Positions 54,406 to 62,065 of a DNA stretch of 64,000 nt are shown here, in pieces. Both the position numbers and the translations under genes were made by a program. Below the pieces are notes generated by a model. The model saw nothing but the letters and a program-made list of their open reading frames with translations. It did no database searches and was not told the DNA's origin. The stretch is from Chitinophagaceae bacterium (GTDB lineage Bacteria; Bacteroidota; Bacteroidia; Chitinophagales; Chitinophagaceae), in the NCBI GenBank assembly GCA_027489035.1, contig JAIYAN010000012.1:349437-413436 (forward strand), in the 5' to 3' direction. How positions within the stretch are numbered: the first letter of the stretch is position 1; each line of letters starts with the position of its first letter.

Positions 54406-55419
54406 CTATTTTTTTTCCTTTACTTTAGATGCGTTCATGTATTTAAGTAATCGAATTTCTTTTTCACTTAAATATCTCCACTTGCCACGCTCTACATTTT
54501 TTTTCGTTAATCCGGCATACATTACCCTGTCTAATCCTTTTACATCGTATCCCAAATGTTCAAAAATACGACGTACAATTCTGTTTCTACCACTATGAAT
54601 TTCAATGCCAATTATAGATTTATCTTTTGAATCGGCGTAAGCCAAACTATCGACCAGTACTGGACCATCTTCCAAAACCAAGCCTGTTAATATTTTTTCA
54701 AAATCGTTTTTCGTCAACAATTTATCGAGCTTTACCTCATATACTTTTTTGATTTCAAAACTAGGATGAGAAAGCTTTTGCGTAAGATCACCGTCATTGG
54801 TTAACAACAACACACCTGACGTATTTCTGTCTAATCGACCAATTGGATATACCCTTTCTTCTGTTGCACTTTTGATTAATTGCAACACTGTTTTTCTGCC
54901 TTGAGGATCATCAGTTGTAGTGATATAGTCCTTTGGTTTGTTTAGTAAAATGTATTGAAGGTTCTTGGTAACAAACAATTTTTTACCATTGTAAATCACT
55001 TCATCGGTATCTAATACTTTATAACCTGGCTCTTTTGCAATTGCTCCATTTACTTTTACATTACCCTCTGCAATAATGGTAACGGCGTCTCTACGTGAGC
55101 ATACGCCACAATGCGCCAGATATTTATTTAATGGCATTATACCAGTAGGTGGATTTCCTTTTGTAGATTTTCCTGTAGGCTTGCCGTCTTTATTTGTAGT
55201 TATTTTTTCTTTAGTAACAGCTTTCGCCTTTTCATCATTTCTTTTGGCGGCTAGTGCTGGATTTTTAGCAGCCATTCTTGCTTGATATTTCTCTTCTTTA
55301 ACTTTGTCGAAATAGGCGGCTCTTTCTTTTTTGGCTTTCTTTTTCTCTTGTCTGAATGCTTCTTTTACGGCACTGTTTTTTTTCTTGTTTGTAAATTTCT
55401 GGAATGGCGATTGGCTCAT
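54406..55419 (-). CDS. rluB: RsuA/RluB-family pseudouridine synthase with basic N-terminal extension
   Basis: 337 residues. The first 95 are a Lys/Ala/Glu-rich, predicted disordered or coiled extension (KKKNSAVKEAFRQEKKKAKKE and similar) absent from E. coli RluB. Then comes an S4 RNA-binding domain (about 95-145, MPLNKYLAHCGVCSRRDAV) and the catalytic domain with D197 in YPIGRLDRNTSGVLLLTNDGDL and SGRNRIVRRIFEHLGYDV. RluB modifies U2605 of 23S rRNA; the target here is inferred from the family. The charged extension is common in Bacteroidota members and probably adds RNA affinity. Confidence 0.88.
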   Translation of the reverse strand: MSQSPFQKFTNKKKNSAVKEAFRQEKKKAKKERAAYFDKVKEEKYQARMAAKNPALAAKRNDEKAKAVTKEKITTNKDGKPTGKSTKGNPPTGIMPLNKYLAHCGVCSRRDAVTIIAEGNVKVNGAIAKEPGYKVLDTDEVIYNGKKLFVTKNLQYILLNKPKDYITTTDDPQGRKTVLQLIKSATEERVYPIGRLDRNTSGVLLLTNDGDLTQKLSHPSFEIKKVYEVKLDKLLTKNDFEKILTGLVLEDGPVLVDSLAYADSKDKSIIGIEIHSGRNRIVRRIFEHLGYDVKGLDRVMYAGLTKKNVERGKWRYLSEKEIRLLKYMNASKVKEKK

Positions 55420-55490
55420 GATTTTTGAAGTTAATGCTGTTTTTACAACAGGGTTTTGACAAATGTACGCTAAAATCCGGGTTAAATTAA

Positions 55491-55517
55491 AAAACCGCTC
55501 TTAAGTAGAGCGGTTTT
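55491..55517 (-). terminator. Intrinsic terminator of the ccm-gdh operon
   Basis: AAAACCGCTC / GAGCGGTTTT (55491-55500 and 55508-55517), loop of seven, is followed on the minus strand by TT and an AT-rich run, 22 bases after the dehydrogenase stop. Confidence 0.85.
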
Positions 55518-55538
55518 AAATATTTGAATGATTATTTA

Positions 55539-56960
55539 TTATGGAAAAATGCCCAATTCCAAGTAGCTGGTTGCTACTTTATTGATGGCACTTACATAAG
55601 CTGCAGTACGCATATCTGGAATTTCAGGATTTGATTTCCAGATTTCCATAATTTCACGTGTTGCAGAAATCATCGTTTCTTCCAAGCCACTATGCACTAA
55701 ATCTTGTTCTTCTGGTCCGTGCATGATAAATTCTCTGTTTGCATCAGAAACTCTTTTTCCAGAAAGCTCTTCAATTTGTTCTAATATTTTGGTGTTCAAA
55801 TTTTCAGTAAGACGTTTTTCCATACGGCCATAACGTACATGGCTAAGGTTTTTCAACCATTCGAAATAACTAACGGTCACACCACCTGCATTCAAGTACA
55901 TATCTGGTACGCAAAGGATGCCTTTTTGTGTAAATATCTCATCTGCTTCTGGCGTACAAGGACCATTGGCAGCTTCACCAATTATTTTTGCTTTAACGCG
56001 AGGTGCGTTTTCTCCGTTGATTACATTTTCCAATGCAGCAGGAATTAAAATATCGCAAGCCAATTCTAAAGCGTCTGTATTTTTTGCCAAATTGGTAGCT
56101 CCTGGGAAATTTAAAATTGATCCAGTTGCTTTTCTATGTTGAAATACTTCGTCTTCATTTAAACCATCTGCATTAAATATTGCACCTTCATATTCTGCCA
56201 ATGCAATAATTTTTGCACCACTTTCACGGAAGAATTTTGCAGAATGATATCCCACATTCCCTAAGCCCTGAACAATAACCGTTTTGTCGGCTACTCCTGT
56301 TGTTAATCCAAGCTTTTGCATTACATCTGGCATGTTGCATACTTCACGAATGCCAAAGAAAACACCAAGTCCGGTAGCTTCTGTTCTTCCACGAACACCG
56401 CCTTGTGTGATTGGCTTTCCTGTCACACAACCTGCTGCATCAATTTCTCCTGGTTTTAATGAAGCGTAAGTATCTACAATCCAAGCCATTTCTCTCGGAC
56501 CCGTTCCGTAATCTGGAGCCGGTACATCAATACCAGGACCTATGAAATTTTTCTTTACCAATTCTGCAGTATATCTGCGGGTGATTTTTTCTAGTTCATA
56601 TACAGAGTAATTGCGTGGGTTGATTTTGATACCACCTTTACCTCCACCAAATGGCACATTTACAATCGCACATTTGTAAGTCATTAAAGAGGCTAAAGCC
56701 ATTACCTCATCCTGATTTACTTCGTCGCTAAAACGAATTCCACCTTTACAAGGAGATTTGTGCTGACTATGTTGTACACGATAAGCTTCAATAACTTCGA
56801 TATTCCCGTTATCCATTTTTACAGGGAAACGCATTTGATAAACACTGTTACAAGCTTTAATTTGCTCTAAAATACCCAAGTCCCATTTTGTATACTTGGC
56901 TGCTTTGTCGAAGCTTTTTTCAACACTCTGAAAAAAGCTATACGGTTGATTTGATGACAT
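55539..56960 (-). CDS. Glu/Leu/Phe/Val dehydrogenase
   Basis: Oxidative deamination of glutamate (or a branched-chain amino acid) with NAD(P). 473 residues. The substrate domain has CKGGIRFSDEVNQDEVMALASLMTYKCAIVNVPFGGGKGGI with the catalytic Lys in KCA and the dinucleotide domain starts VIVQGLGNVGYHSAKFF. AAGCVTGKPITQGG is also conserved. The length and sequence best fit glutamate dehydrogenase, but specificity is not proven. It lies 43 bases downstream of ccmD in the ccmB-ccmC-ccmD-gdh series and ends in a terminator. Confidence 0.92.
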   Translation of the reverse strand: MSSNQPYSFFQSVEKSFDKAAKYTKWDLGILEQIKACNSVYQMRFPVKMDNGNIEVIEAYRVQHSQHKSPCKGGIRFSDEVNQDEVMALASLMTYKCAIVNVPFGGGKGGIKINPRNYSVYELEKITRRYTAELVKKNFIGPGIDVPAPDYGTGPREMAWIVDTYASLKPGEIDAAGCVTGKPITQGGVRGRTEATGLGVFFGIREVCNMPDVMQKLGLTTGVADKTVIVQGLGNVGYHSAKFFRESGAKIIALAEYEGAIFNADGLNEDEVFQHRKATGSILNFPGATNLAKNTDALELACDILIPAALENVINGENAPRVKAKIIGEAANGPCTPEADEIFTQKGILCVPDMYLNAGGVTVSYFEWLKNLSHVRYGRMEKRLTENLNTKILEQIEELSGKRVSDANREFIMHGPEEQDLVHSGLEETMISATREIMEIWKSNPEIPDMRTAAYVSAINKVATSYLELGIFP

Positions 56961-57003
56961 ATTGTAGGTTTTTTATTTTCTAATGTATAAAATATTTTTA
57001 AAA

Positions 57004-57207
57004 CTATTTATTTTTTTCGATTTTCGAAATTTTTCTGTCTACTATAAATACGTAAATAAAAAGTCCGATTAATATCGTTAAGCAAACAGCAACAACATCG
57101 TAAATCTTTCCATTGCTTCGCATGATATCTGCCATTTCGGGTTTGTTTTGTGCAAATGCTAAAGATGAACACAAGCAAACAATCGCGATTAATATTAACT
57201 TCTTCAT
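57004..57207 (-). CDS. CcmD-like small membrane protein
   Basis: 67 residues: an N-terminal signal-like helix (LILIAIVCLCSSLAFA), a short polar region and a single membrane helix (about 38-58, VVAVCLTILIGLFIYVFIV) followed by DRKISKIEKNK, the pattern of the Bacteroidota CcmD family. It lies 9 bases downstream of ccmC. CcmD is thought to hold the CcmABC heme-release complex together. Confidence 0.75.
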   Translation of the reverse strand: MKKLILIAIVCLCSSLAFAQNKPEMADIMRSNGKIYDVVAVCLTILIGLFIYVFIVDRKISKIEKNK

Positions 57208-57216
57208 AAATGTAGA

Positions 57217-57927
57217 TTAATCCATTTTTTTAACTTCAAAAATATTTTTCTCAGATATTAATGAAAGTCTGATTTTTAATGTTGCAATCCAAACACCCAA
57301 CAATGTCCATCCAATTACGGCAGGATAAAATACCATTCTCATCGTGGCGTCCATATCATTTTTATTCAAAGCTGGGTTTCCGCTATCGGAGCCAGGTGCG
57401 CCAGGATGCAAGCTACCCACCAATCTTGGGATTATCCAAATACTAGGAAAAAGCATCGCAAATGCAAAAATGTTATATACGGCACTAACCCTAGCGCGTT
57501 TATCGATATCTGTAAATGATTCCCTCAACACAAAGTAAGCGCCATAGATTAAAAGCGCAATTGCAGCGCCAATAAGTTTTGGTTCTTTTAATACACTTGC
57601 CAATGATTGCCCTTGATCCGTTACCCAAGTTACTTTAACCCAAATAATTCCAGTTAAATATCCTAGAATCCCAAACAGGCAGCCAACTTCAGCAAAATGT
57701 CTTGCAAAAATATCATTGCGATAATTAAAGCCACGGAGATATTTGATGCTGTAAACAAAACTTATGATAAAAAGAATCATCATACCAAACCACATGCAAA
57801 CATGAAAGTATAAATTTCTAATGGTTTCGTTTAATATGTCAAGTCGAGGAACCTCTAACAGAAAGCCACAAACAATGGTATAAACCAAAAGAATAAACGA
57901 TAATATTTTCCACCAAATTTTATTCAC
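57217..57927 (-). CDS. ccmC: Cytochrome c biogenesis protein CcmC/CcsA-like (heme handling)
   Basis: 236 residues with six membrane helices, of the CcmC/HemeA-type heme-handling family, which presents heme at the outer face of the inner membrane. Candidate heme-ligand histidines are H42 (LYFHVCMWFG) and H174 (SLHPGAPG). The Trp-rich WWD region expected between helices 3 and 4 appears only as IWVKVTWVTDQGQSLASVLKEP (residues about 95-116), with one Trp pair spread out and few aromatic residues. It lies between ccmB (79-base gap) and ccmD. ccmA, ccmE and ccmF are not in the window. Confidence 0.85.
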   Translation of the reverse strand: MNKIWWKILSFILLVYTIVCGFLLEVPRLDILNETIRNLYFHVCMWFGMMILFIISFVYSIKYLRGFNYRNDIFARHFAEVGCLFGILGYLTGIIWVKVTWVTDQGQSLASVLKEPKLIGAAIALLIYGAYFVLRESFTDIDKRARVSAVYNIFAFAMLFPSIWIIPRLVGSLHPGAPGSDSGNPALNKNDMDATMRMVFYPAVIGWTLLGVWIATLKIRLSLISEKNIFEVKKMD

Positions 57928-58006
57928 TAATCCGGAGATTTTTTTTGTGCGACAAAGTTAGGGTAAACGTATTCACATTTGAATATAAAAAATGAAATAA
58001 AAAAGG

Positions 58007-58666
58007 TTAATCTTTCCACAAATATGGGAAAAGTATAACGGATAAAACGATTACCAAAAGATCCATTAAAAGGGTTAAACCAGCCAATTGTAACACAGCA
58101 CCATCTCTAAACACCTCTCCAAATGCGGATTTGCTGAGTTTTATTAAAATGAGTAATTGGGGCAAAATCACAGGAAAGCCTAAAATGGCAATTAAAGCAG
58201 CATTTTGTTGTGCCTTTGCCGCTATTGCACTCATTAAGGAAAAAACGAGGCTAATTCCTATTCCGCCTAAAAGGGTTATTCCTATGAAAAGTTGAAAATC
58301 GGCTACTGGACTGCCTAAAAATGTAACAAACAATCCCAAACTAATTAAAGCCATTATCAGCATTAACAGCACATTGAAAATTAATTTAGCTGCAATAAAT
58401 TGAACAGGGGAGGCAATACTGTAGAAATAAAGCATTCTTCCTTTGTTTTCTTGTAAAAAGCTTTTAGCCACTGCATTTACACAAACAAATAATTGGATTA
58501 CCCAAAATAAGCTATTCCAAACTGACGATTCAGGGGTGTCGGGCATTGAAAGATATAACACAAAAATAGTAGCTGCAATGTATAATAAGATGCCATAGAA
58601 ACTATGCTTTTGACGCAATTCGAGCAAAACATCTTTCATCAGCAATGCAATTACTTTTTTATTCAT
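58007..58666 (-). CDS. ccmB: Heme exporter permease CcmB
   Basis: Membrane subunit of the CcmAB transporter used with CcmC in cytochrome c maturation. 219 residues with six predicted helices: about 20-40, 50-68, 95-115, 125-150, 155-175 and 190-215. MKDVLLELRQKHSFYGILLY near the start is typical of CcmB, as is QENKGRMLYFYSIASP. First gene of the ccmB-ccmC-ccmD-gdh transcript. A 17-base promoter-like word shared with ruvA lies 4 bases before its ATG. Confidence 0.92.
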   Translation of the reverse strand: MNKKVIALLMKDVLLELRQKHSFYGILLYIAATIFVLYLSMPDTPESSVWNSLFWVIQLFVCVNAVAKSFLQENKGRMLYFYSIASPVQFIAAKLIFNVLLMLIMALISLGLFVTFLGSPVADFQLFIGITLLGGIGISLVFSLMSAIAAKAQQNAALIAILGFPVILPQLLILIKLSKSAFGEVFRDGAVLQLAGLTLLMDLLVIVLSVILFPYLWKD

Positions 58667-58670
58667 TTAA

Positions 58671-58687
58671 CGAAAATAAGCATAAAT
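58671..58687 (-). promoter_or_regulatory. Promoter-like element immediately before ccmB
   Basis: On the minus strand ATTTATGCTTATTTTCG ends 4 bases before the ccmB ATG and is identical to the word upstream of ruvA (21809-21825). Its TATTTTCG would place the start of transcription at or very near the ATG. Confidence 0.45.
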
Positions 58688-58856
58688 AAAAATGGAAGAT
58701 AATTATCCATTTTAAAATCATTTTTTTATTATAAATAACCAATTAATTTCTACTAATTAATAAAATTTTTCAAAACAATATGACAATTCTAGTGTTAATT
58801 AAAAAATCAATTTAGAATTAATTTGTTTTGGATGTTGGATATTAACATTGCTGTCT

Positions 58857-58864
58857 TATTTTTG
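58857..58864 (+). promoter_or_regulatory. Bacteroidota -7 promoter element for the nuo operon
   Basis: TATTTTTG, followed by C, is an exact TAnnTTTG match 25 bases before the nuoA start; TTGG 18 bases upstream (58835-58838) is a fair -33 candidate. Confidence 0.7.
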
Positions 58865-58889
58865 CGTCGAAAATTCATAAATATAAACC

Positions 58890-59282
58890 ATGCCTTTTTT
58901 CTTACTTGAAACGAATGTAAATAACGCAGCCAATTACTTGCCTATTATAATTCAGGTATTTTTTGCAATTGGATTGGTTTCCTTAATGATATGGGGCTCA
59001 GATAAATTAGGCCCAAAAAGAAAAACTTCAGATAAGCTTCAAAATTTCGAAAGTGGTATTGAAATCAAAGGAAATGCGCGTCAACCAATGGCGATCAAGT
59101 ATTTCCTAGTGGCTATTTTATTCGTGTTGTTTGATGTAGAAGTAATATTTTTCTATCCTTATGCGGTTAACTTTCGTGCATTGGGATGGGAAGGATTTAT
59201 TGCAGTTGTATTGTTTGTAACCTCATTCCTTGCTGGATTTATTTATATTTTCAAAAAAGGCGCAATGAAGTGGGAAGAATAA
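58890..59282 (+). CDS. nuoA: NADH-quinone oxidoreductase subunit A
   Basis: Membrane subunit of respiratory complex I. 130 residues with three membrane helices (about 17-37, 70-92, 99-120). The FESGIEIKGNARQPMAIKYFLVAILFVLFDVEVIFFYPYAV segment is the family signature, including the conserved Glu in the third helix region (DVEVIFFYP). First gene of nuoABCDEF, with the promoter element at 58857. Confidence 0.96.
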   Translation: MPFFLLETNVNNAANYLPIIIQVFFAIGLVSLMIWGSDKLGPKRKTSDKLQNFESGIEIKGNARQPMAIKYFLVAILFVLFDVEVIFFYPYAVNFRALGWEGFIAVVLFVTSFLAGFIYIFKKGAMKWEE

Positions 59283-59353
59283 TTCATGTTCAATTTCTTT
59301 CGCTGTTAAAATAATTTTCCAGCGGCTGATGTTAAACTTTTAAATAAAAAAAA

Positions 59354-59917
59354 ATGGCTCGTCCGGTACAATTTAATAACACAATAAAATTCGAAGGAAT
59401 TCCCGAAGGATATATGGGCGAGGGATTTATGGCTACCAACTTTGAGAAAGTGGTTAGTTTGGCACGTAAGAATTCCATTTGGCCTTTACCATTTGCTACC
59501 AGTTGTTGTGGCATTGAATTTATGGCTACAATGGCAAGTCATTACGATTTAGCACGTTTCGGTTCTGAGCGTGTTGGTTTCTCTCCTCGTCAATGTGATT
59601 TATTGATGGTAATGGGTACCATCTCAAAAAAAATGGGTCCAGTACTTAAACAAGTCTATTTACAAATGGCGGAACCTCGTTGGGTTATTGCTGTTGGTGC
59701 TTGTGCGAGCAGTGGTGGAATTTTTGATACATACTCTGTACTACAAGGAATTGATCAAGTTATTCCTGTAGATGTTTATGTACCTGGATGTCCACCAAGA
59801 CCTGAAGCCATTTTAGATGGGTTTATGAAAATTCAGGAATTGGTGCATGCAGAAGGTTTAAGAAGAAGACATAGCGACCAATATAAAGAGTTGTTGGGGA
59901 GTTATGGAATACAATAA
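59354..59917 (+). CDS. nuoB: NADH-quinone oxidoreductase subunit B (N2 cluster)
   Basis: Carries the terminal 4Fe-4S cluster N2 that reduces quinone. 187 residues. All four ligands are present: C51 and C52 (TSCCGIEFM), C117 (VGACASSGG) and C146 (VPGCPPRPEA). FSPRQCDLLMVMGT is conserved. The stop is followed by an 83-base spacer with an A-rich/T-rich paired element. Confidence 0.97.
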   Translation: MARPVQFNNTIKFEGIPEGYMGEGFMATNFEKVVSLARKNSIWPLPFATSCCGIEFMATMASHYDLARFGSERVGFSPRQCDLLMVMGTISKKMGPVLKQVYLQMAEPRWVIAVGACASSGGIFDTYSVLQGIDQVIPVDVYVPGCPPRPEAILDGFMKIQELVHAEGLRRRHSDQYKELLGSYGIQ

Positions 59918-60000
59918 AAAGTAAAAAGTGAAAAGTAAAAAAAAATCAAACATGTTTTTTACTTTTTTTAAATTTTGACTTTTAAATTTTGACTTTATTT
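59918..60000 (+). repeat. A-rich/T-rich paired spacer element between nuoB and nuoC
   Basis: Left arm: AAAAAGT-like repeats. AAAAGTAAAAAA (59931-59942) pairs perfectly with TTTTTTACTTTT (59955-59966). Right arm: two 14-base units, AAATTTTGACTTTT (59970-59983) and AAATTTTGACTTTA (59984-59997). There is no other gene in it. Confidence 0.75.
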
Positions 60001-60504
60001 ATGTTAACAAACGAAATCATACAGCAAAAACTTACAGAAAAATTCGGAGATGCACTTACCGATTGGCAAGAGCCTTATGGTATGCTTACATTCACCGCTC
60101 CGAAAGAAATGAATTTGAAAGTATTGCAGTTTTTGTTTGATGACACAGATTTGAAATTTAATTTTTTAACGGATTTACAAGCGGTTCATTATCCAGATAA
60201 TAAAGGTGCTGAATTGGCTGTAGTATATCATTTGCACAATTGGGTAGACAATATCCGTATTCGATTTAAAGTTTTTACAGACATAAATCAACCGGATGTT
60301 TATAGTGCAACTGCATTATATCAATCGGCTAATTTTATGGAACGTGAAACCTATGATTTCTTTGGAGTGAACTTTGTAGGTCATCCCAATTTAATCAGAA
60401 TATTAAATGTAGATGAAATGGATTATTTTCCATTGAGAAAAGAGTTTCCATTGGAAGATCAAACACGTATTGATAAGGATGATGAGATGTTTGGTAGGGG
60501 GTAG
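60001..60504 (+). CDS. nuoC: NADH-quinone oxidoreductase subunit C (30 kDa)
   Basis: Peripheral-arm subunit. 167 residues from the ATG at 60001; a TTG four codons earlier lies inside the repeat arm and is not preferred. The signature VYSATALYQSANFMERETYDFFGVNFVGHPNLIRILN, with the strongly conserved ERE-x-YDxFG block, and the C-terminal RKEFPLEDQTRID are complete. nuoC and nuoD are separate genes here, not fused. Confidence 0.95.
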   Translation: MLTNEIIQQKLTEKFGDALTDWQEPYGMLTFTAPKEMNLKVLQFLFDDTDLKFNFLTDLQAVHYPDNKGAELAVVYHLHNWVDNIRIRFKVFTDINQPDVYSATALYQSANFMERETYDFFGVNFVGHPNLIRILNVDEMDYFPLRKEFPLEDQTRIDKDDEMFGRG

Positions 60505-60506
60505 AA

Positions 60507-60596
60507 GAGGTTCAAGAGGTTTGAGAGGTTTTAGATGTTTGGGAGGTTGGGAATGTTCAAGAGGTTCAATGAGTTCAATAGGTTCAAAAGGATGAA
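60507..60596 (+). repeat. Imperfect 9-base repeat array in the nuoC-nuoD spacer
   Basis: Ten consecutive 9-base units based on GAGGTTCAA (for example GAGGTTCAA, GAGGTTTGA, GAGGTTGGG, AATGTTCAA, GAGGTTCAA, TAGGTTCAA) begin 3 bases after the nuoC stop. The strand is strongly G/T-rich, unlike its surroundings. No CDS is present in it: the nuoC frame meets a stop at once. Confidence 0.8.
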
Positions 60597-60659
60597 GTCA
60601 CTTTCCATTATGTGCTAAACGACTTTGCGACAAAAAAACAAAGCATATAAAACTGTATT

Positions 60660-60691
60660 CTTTGTGCATTAGTGACTTTGTGTCTTAGTGT
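60660..60691 (+). repeat. 16-base tandem pair in the nuoC-nuoD spacer
   Basis: CTTTGTGCATTAGTGA and CTTTGTGTCTTAGTGT are two adjoining 16-base units of the 'CTTTGTG' type. CTTTGCG occurs again about 37 bases upstream (60623-60629), and an inverted ACAAAG word lies at 60637-60642. Confidence 0.65.
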
Positions 60692-60737
60692 TGAAAACAA
60701 AAAATAACAATTGAAATAAATTCAATTAACAAAATAA

Positions 60738-61967
60738 ATGAGCGACCATATTTTATTACCAGAAGGGAGTATTGAAAAGCAAACAACCACGTTGAATTTG
60801 GGGCCTACGCACCCGGCAACGCATGGTGTTTTTCAAAACATACTTGAGCTAGATGGTGAACGCATCATGAAGGCAACTTCTACTGTTGGCTATATCCACA
60901 GAGCATTTGAAAAAATTGCAGAAAGAAGACCACTTTATCAAATTACGCCACTTACAGATCGCTTGAATTATTGCAGCTCGCCAATCAATAACATGGGCTG
61001 GCACCTTACTTGCGAAAAACTTTTAAATGTTTCTACTCCAAAACGTGTTGATTATTTACGGGTGATTATTATGGAGTTGGCTAGAATATCAGACCATTTA
61101 ATTTGTAACTCTATTGTGGGCGTGGATAGTGGTGCTTATTCAGGATTTCTTTATGTAATGCAATTCAGGGAATTGATTTATGAAATCTATGAAGAAGTTT
61201 GTGGATCAAGATTAACCACCAACATTGGAAGAATAGGCGGTTTTGAAAGAAATTTCACAAATACAGCTTTTGAAAAATTAGAAAAATTCTTAGATGAGAA
61301 AACGGGTTATCCTGCTCAGTTAAAAGAATTTGAAAATCTGTTCACCAGAAATAGAATCTTTATGGATCGTACCATTGGCTGCGGTCCAATTTCTGCTGAA
61401 AGGGCCATGAATTATGGATTTACTGGTCCAAACCTAAGGGCTGCAGGTGTTGATTATGATGTTCGTGTGCATTCTCCATATTCAAGTTATCAAGATTTTG
61501 ATTTTACCATTCCAGTAGGAACAACAGGTGATTGTTACGATAGATTCTTAGTGCGTAATCAGGAAATGTGGCAAAGCTTAAGCATCATCAATCAAGCCTA
61601 CAAAAAAGTTCAGGAATTTAAAGGTGCGGAAGCGGATGTTTTTCATGCAGATGTACCAGCATATTATTTACCAGAAAAGAAAGATGTGTACACTAAAATG
61701 GAGGCATTAATCTACCATTTCAAAATTGTAATGGGAGAAACTGAAATGCCTGTGGGTGAAGTATACAATTCAGTAGAAGGTGCAAATGGAGAGTTGGGTT
61801 ATTATTTAATTAGCGATGGTGGTCGTACACCTTATCGTTTACATTTCCGCAGACCATGCTTTATTTATTATCAGGCATATCCTGAATTGATTAAAGATGG
61901 CATGTTGAGTGATGCGGTAATCACAATGAGTAGTTTGAATTTGATTGCGGGAGAATTGGATGCTTAA
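60738..61967 (+). CDS. nuoD: NADH-quinone oxidoreductase subunit D (49 kDa)
   Basis: Forms the quinone-binding cavity with NuoB. 409 residues, standard. LNLGPTHPATHGVFQNILELDGE with the quinone-site His, ERRPLYQITPLTDRLNYCSSP, ICNSIVGVDSGAYSG and the C-terminal GGRTPYRLHFRRPCFIYYQAYP are intact. It starts 233 bases after nuoC, an unusually long gap for this operon. Confidence 0.97.
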   Translation: MSDHILLPEGSIEKQTTTLNLGPTHPATHGVFQNILELDGERIMKATSTVGYIHRAFEKIAERRPLYQITPLTDRLNYCSSPINNMGWHLTCEKLLNVSTPKRVDYLRVIIMELARISDHLICNSIVGVDSGAYSGFLYVMQFRELIYEIYEEVCGSRLTTNIGRIGGFERNFTNTAFEKLEKFLDEKTGYPAQLKEFENLFTRNRIFMDRTIGCGPISAERAMNYGFTGPNLRAAGVDYDVRVHSPYSSYQDFDFTIPVGTTGDCYDRFLVRNQEMWQSLSIINQAYKKVQEFKGAEADVFHADVPAYYLPEKKDVYTKMEALIYHFKIVMGETEMPVGEVYNSVEGANGELGYYLISDGGRTPYRLHFRRPCFIYYQAYPELIKDGMLSDAVITMSSLNLIAGELDA

Positions 61968-62065
61968 TGACAAATTGAAAACTTAAAAGTAAAAATTAAA
62001 AAATATCTGTTTTTGACTTTTACCTTTTGACTTTTTAATTATTTAACTTTTGAATTGAAATAATA
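61968..62065 (+). repeat. A-rich/T-rich paired spacer element between nuoD and nuoE
   Basis: Left arm AAAAGTAAAAATTAAAAAA (from 61985) is followed after a few bases by the right arm (about 62010-62057), which contains TTTTTGACTTTTACC and TTTTGACTTTTTAATT. The arms are complementary in kind to each other and are the same word family as in the nuoB-nuoC gap. Confidence 0.7.

Noticed and set aside
58667..58889. Possible small gene or RNA in the ccmB-nuoA gap
   Set aside because: It is AT-rich with short inverted words only; apart from two promoter-like elements there is no supported feature.
59989..60000. TTG start of nuoC at 59989
   Set aside because: It lies inside the repeat arm. The ATG at 60001 gives the conserved N-terminus MLTNEIIQQ.
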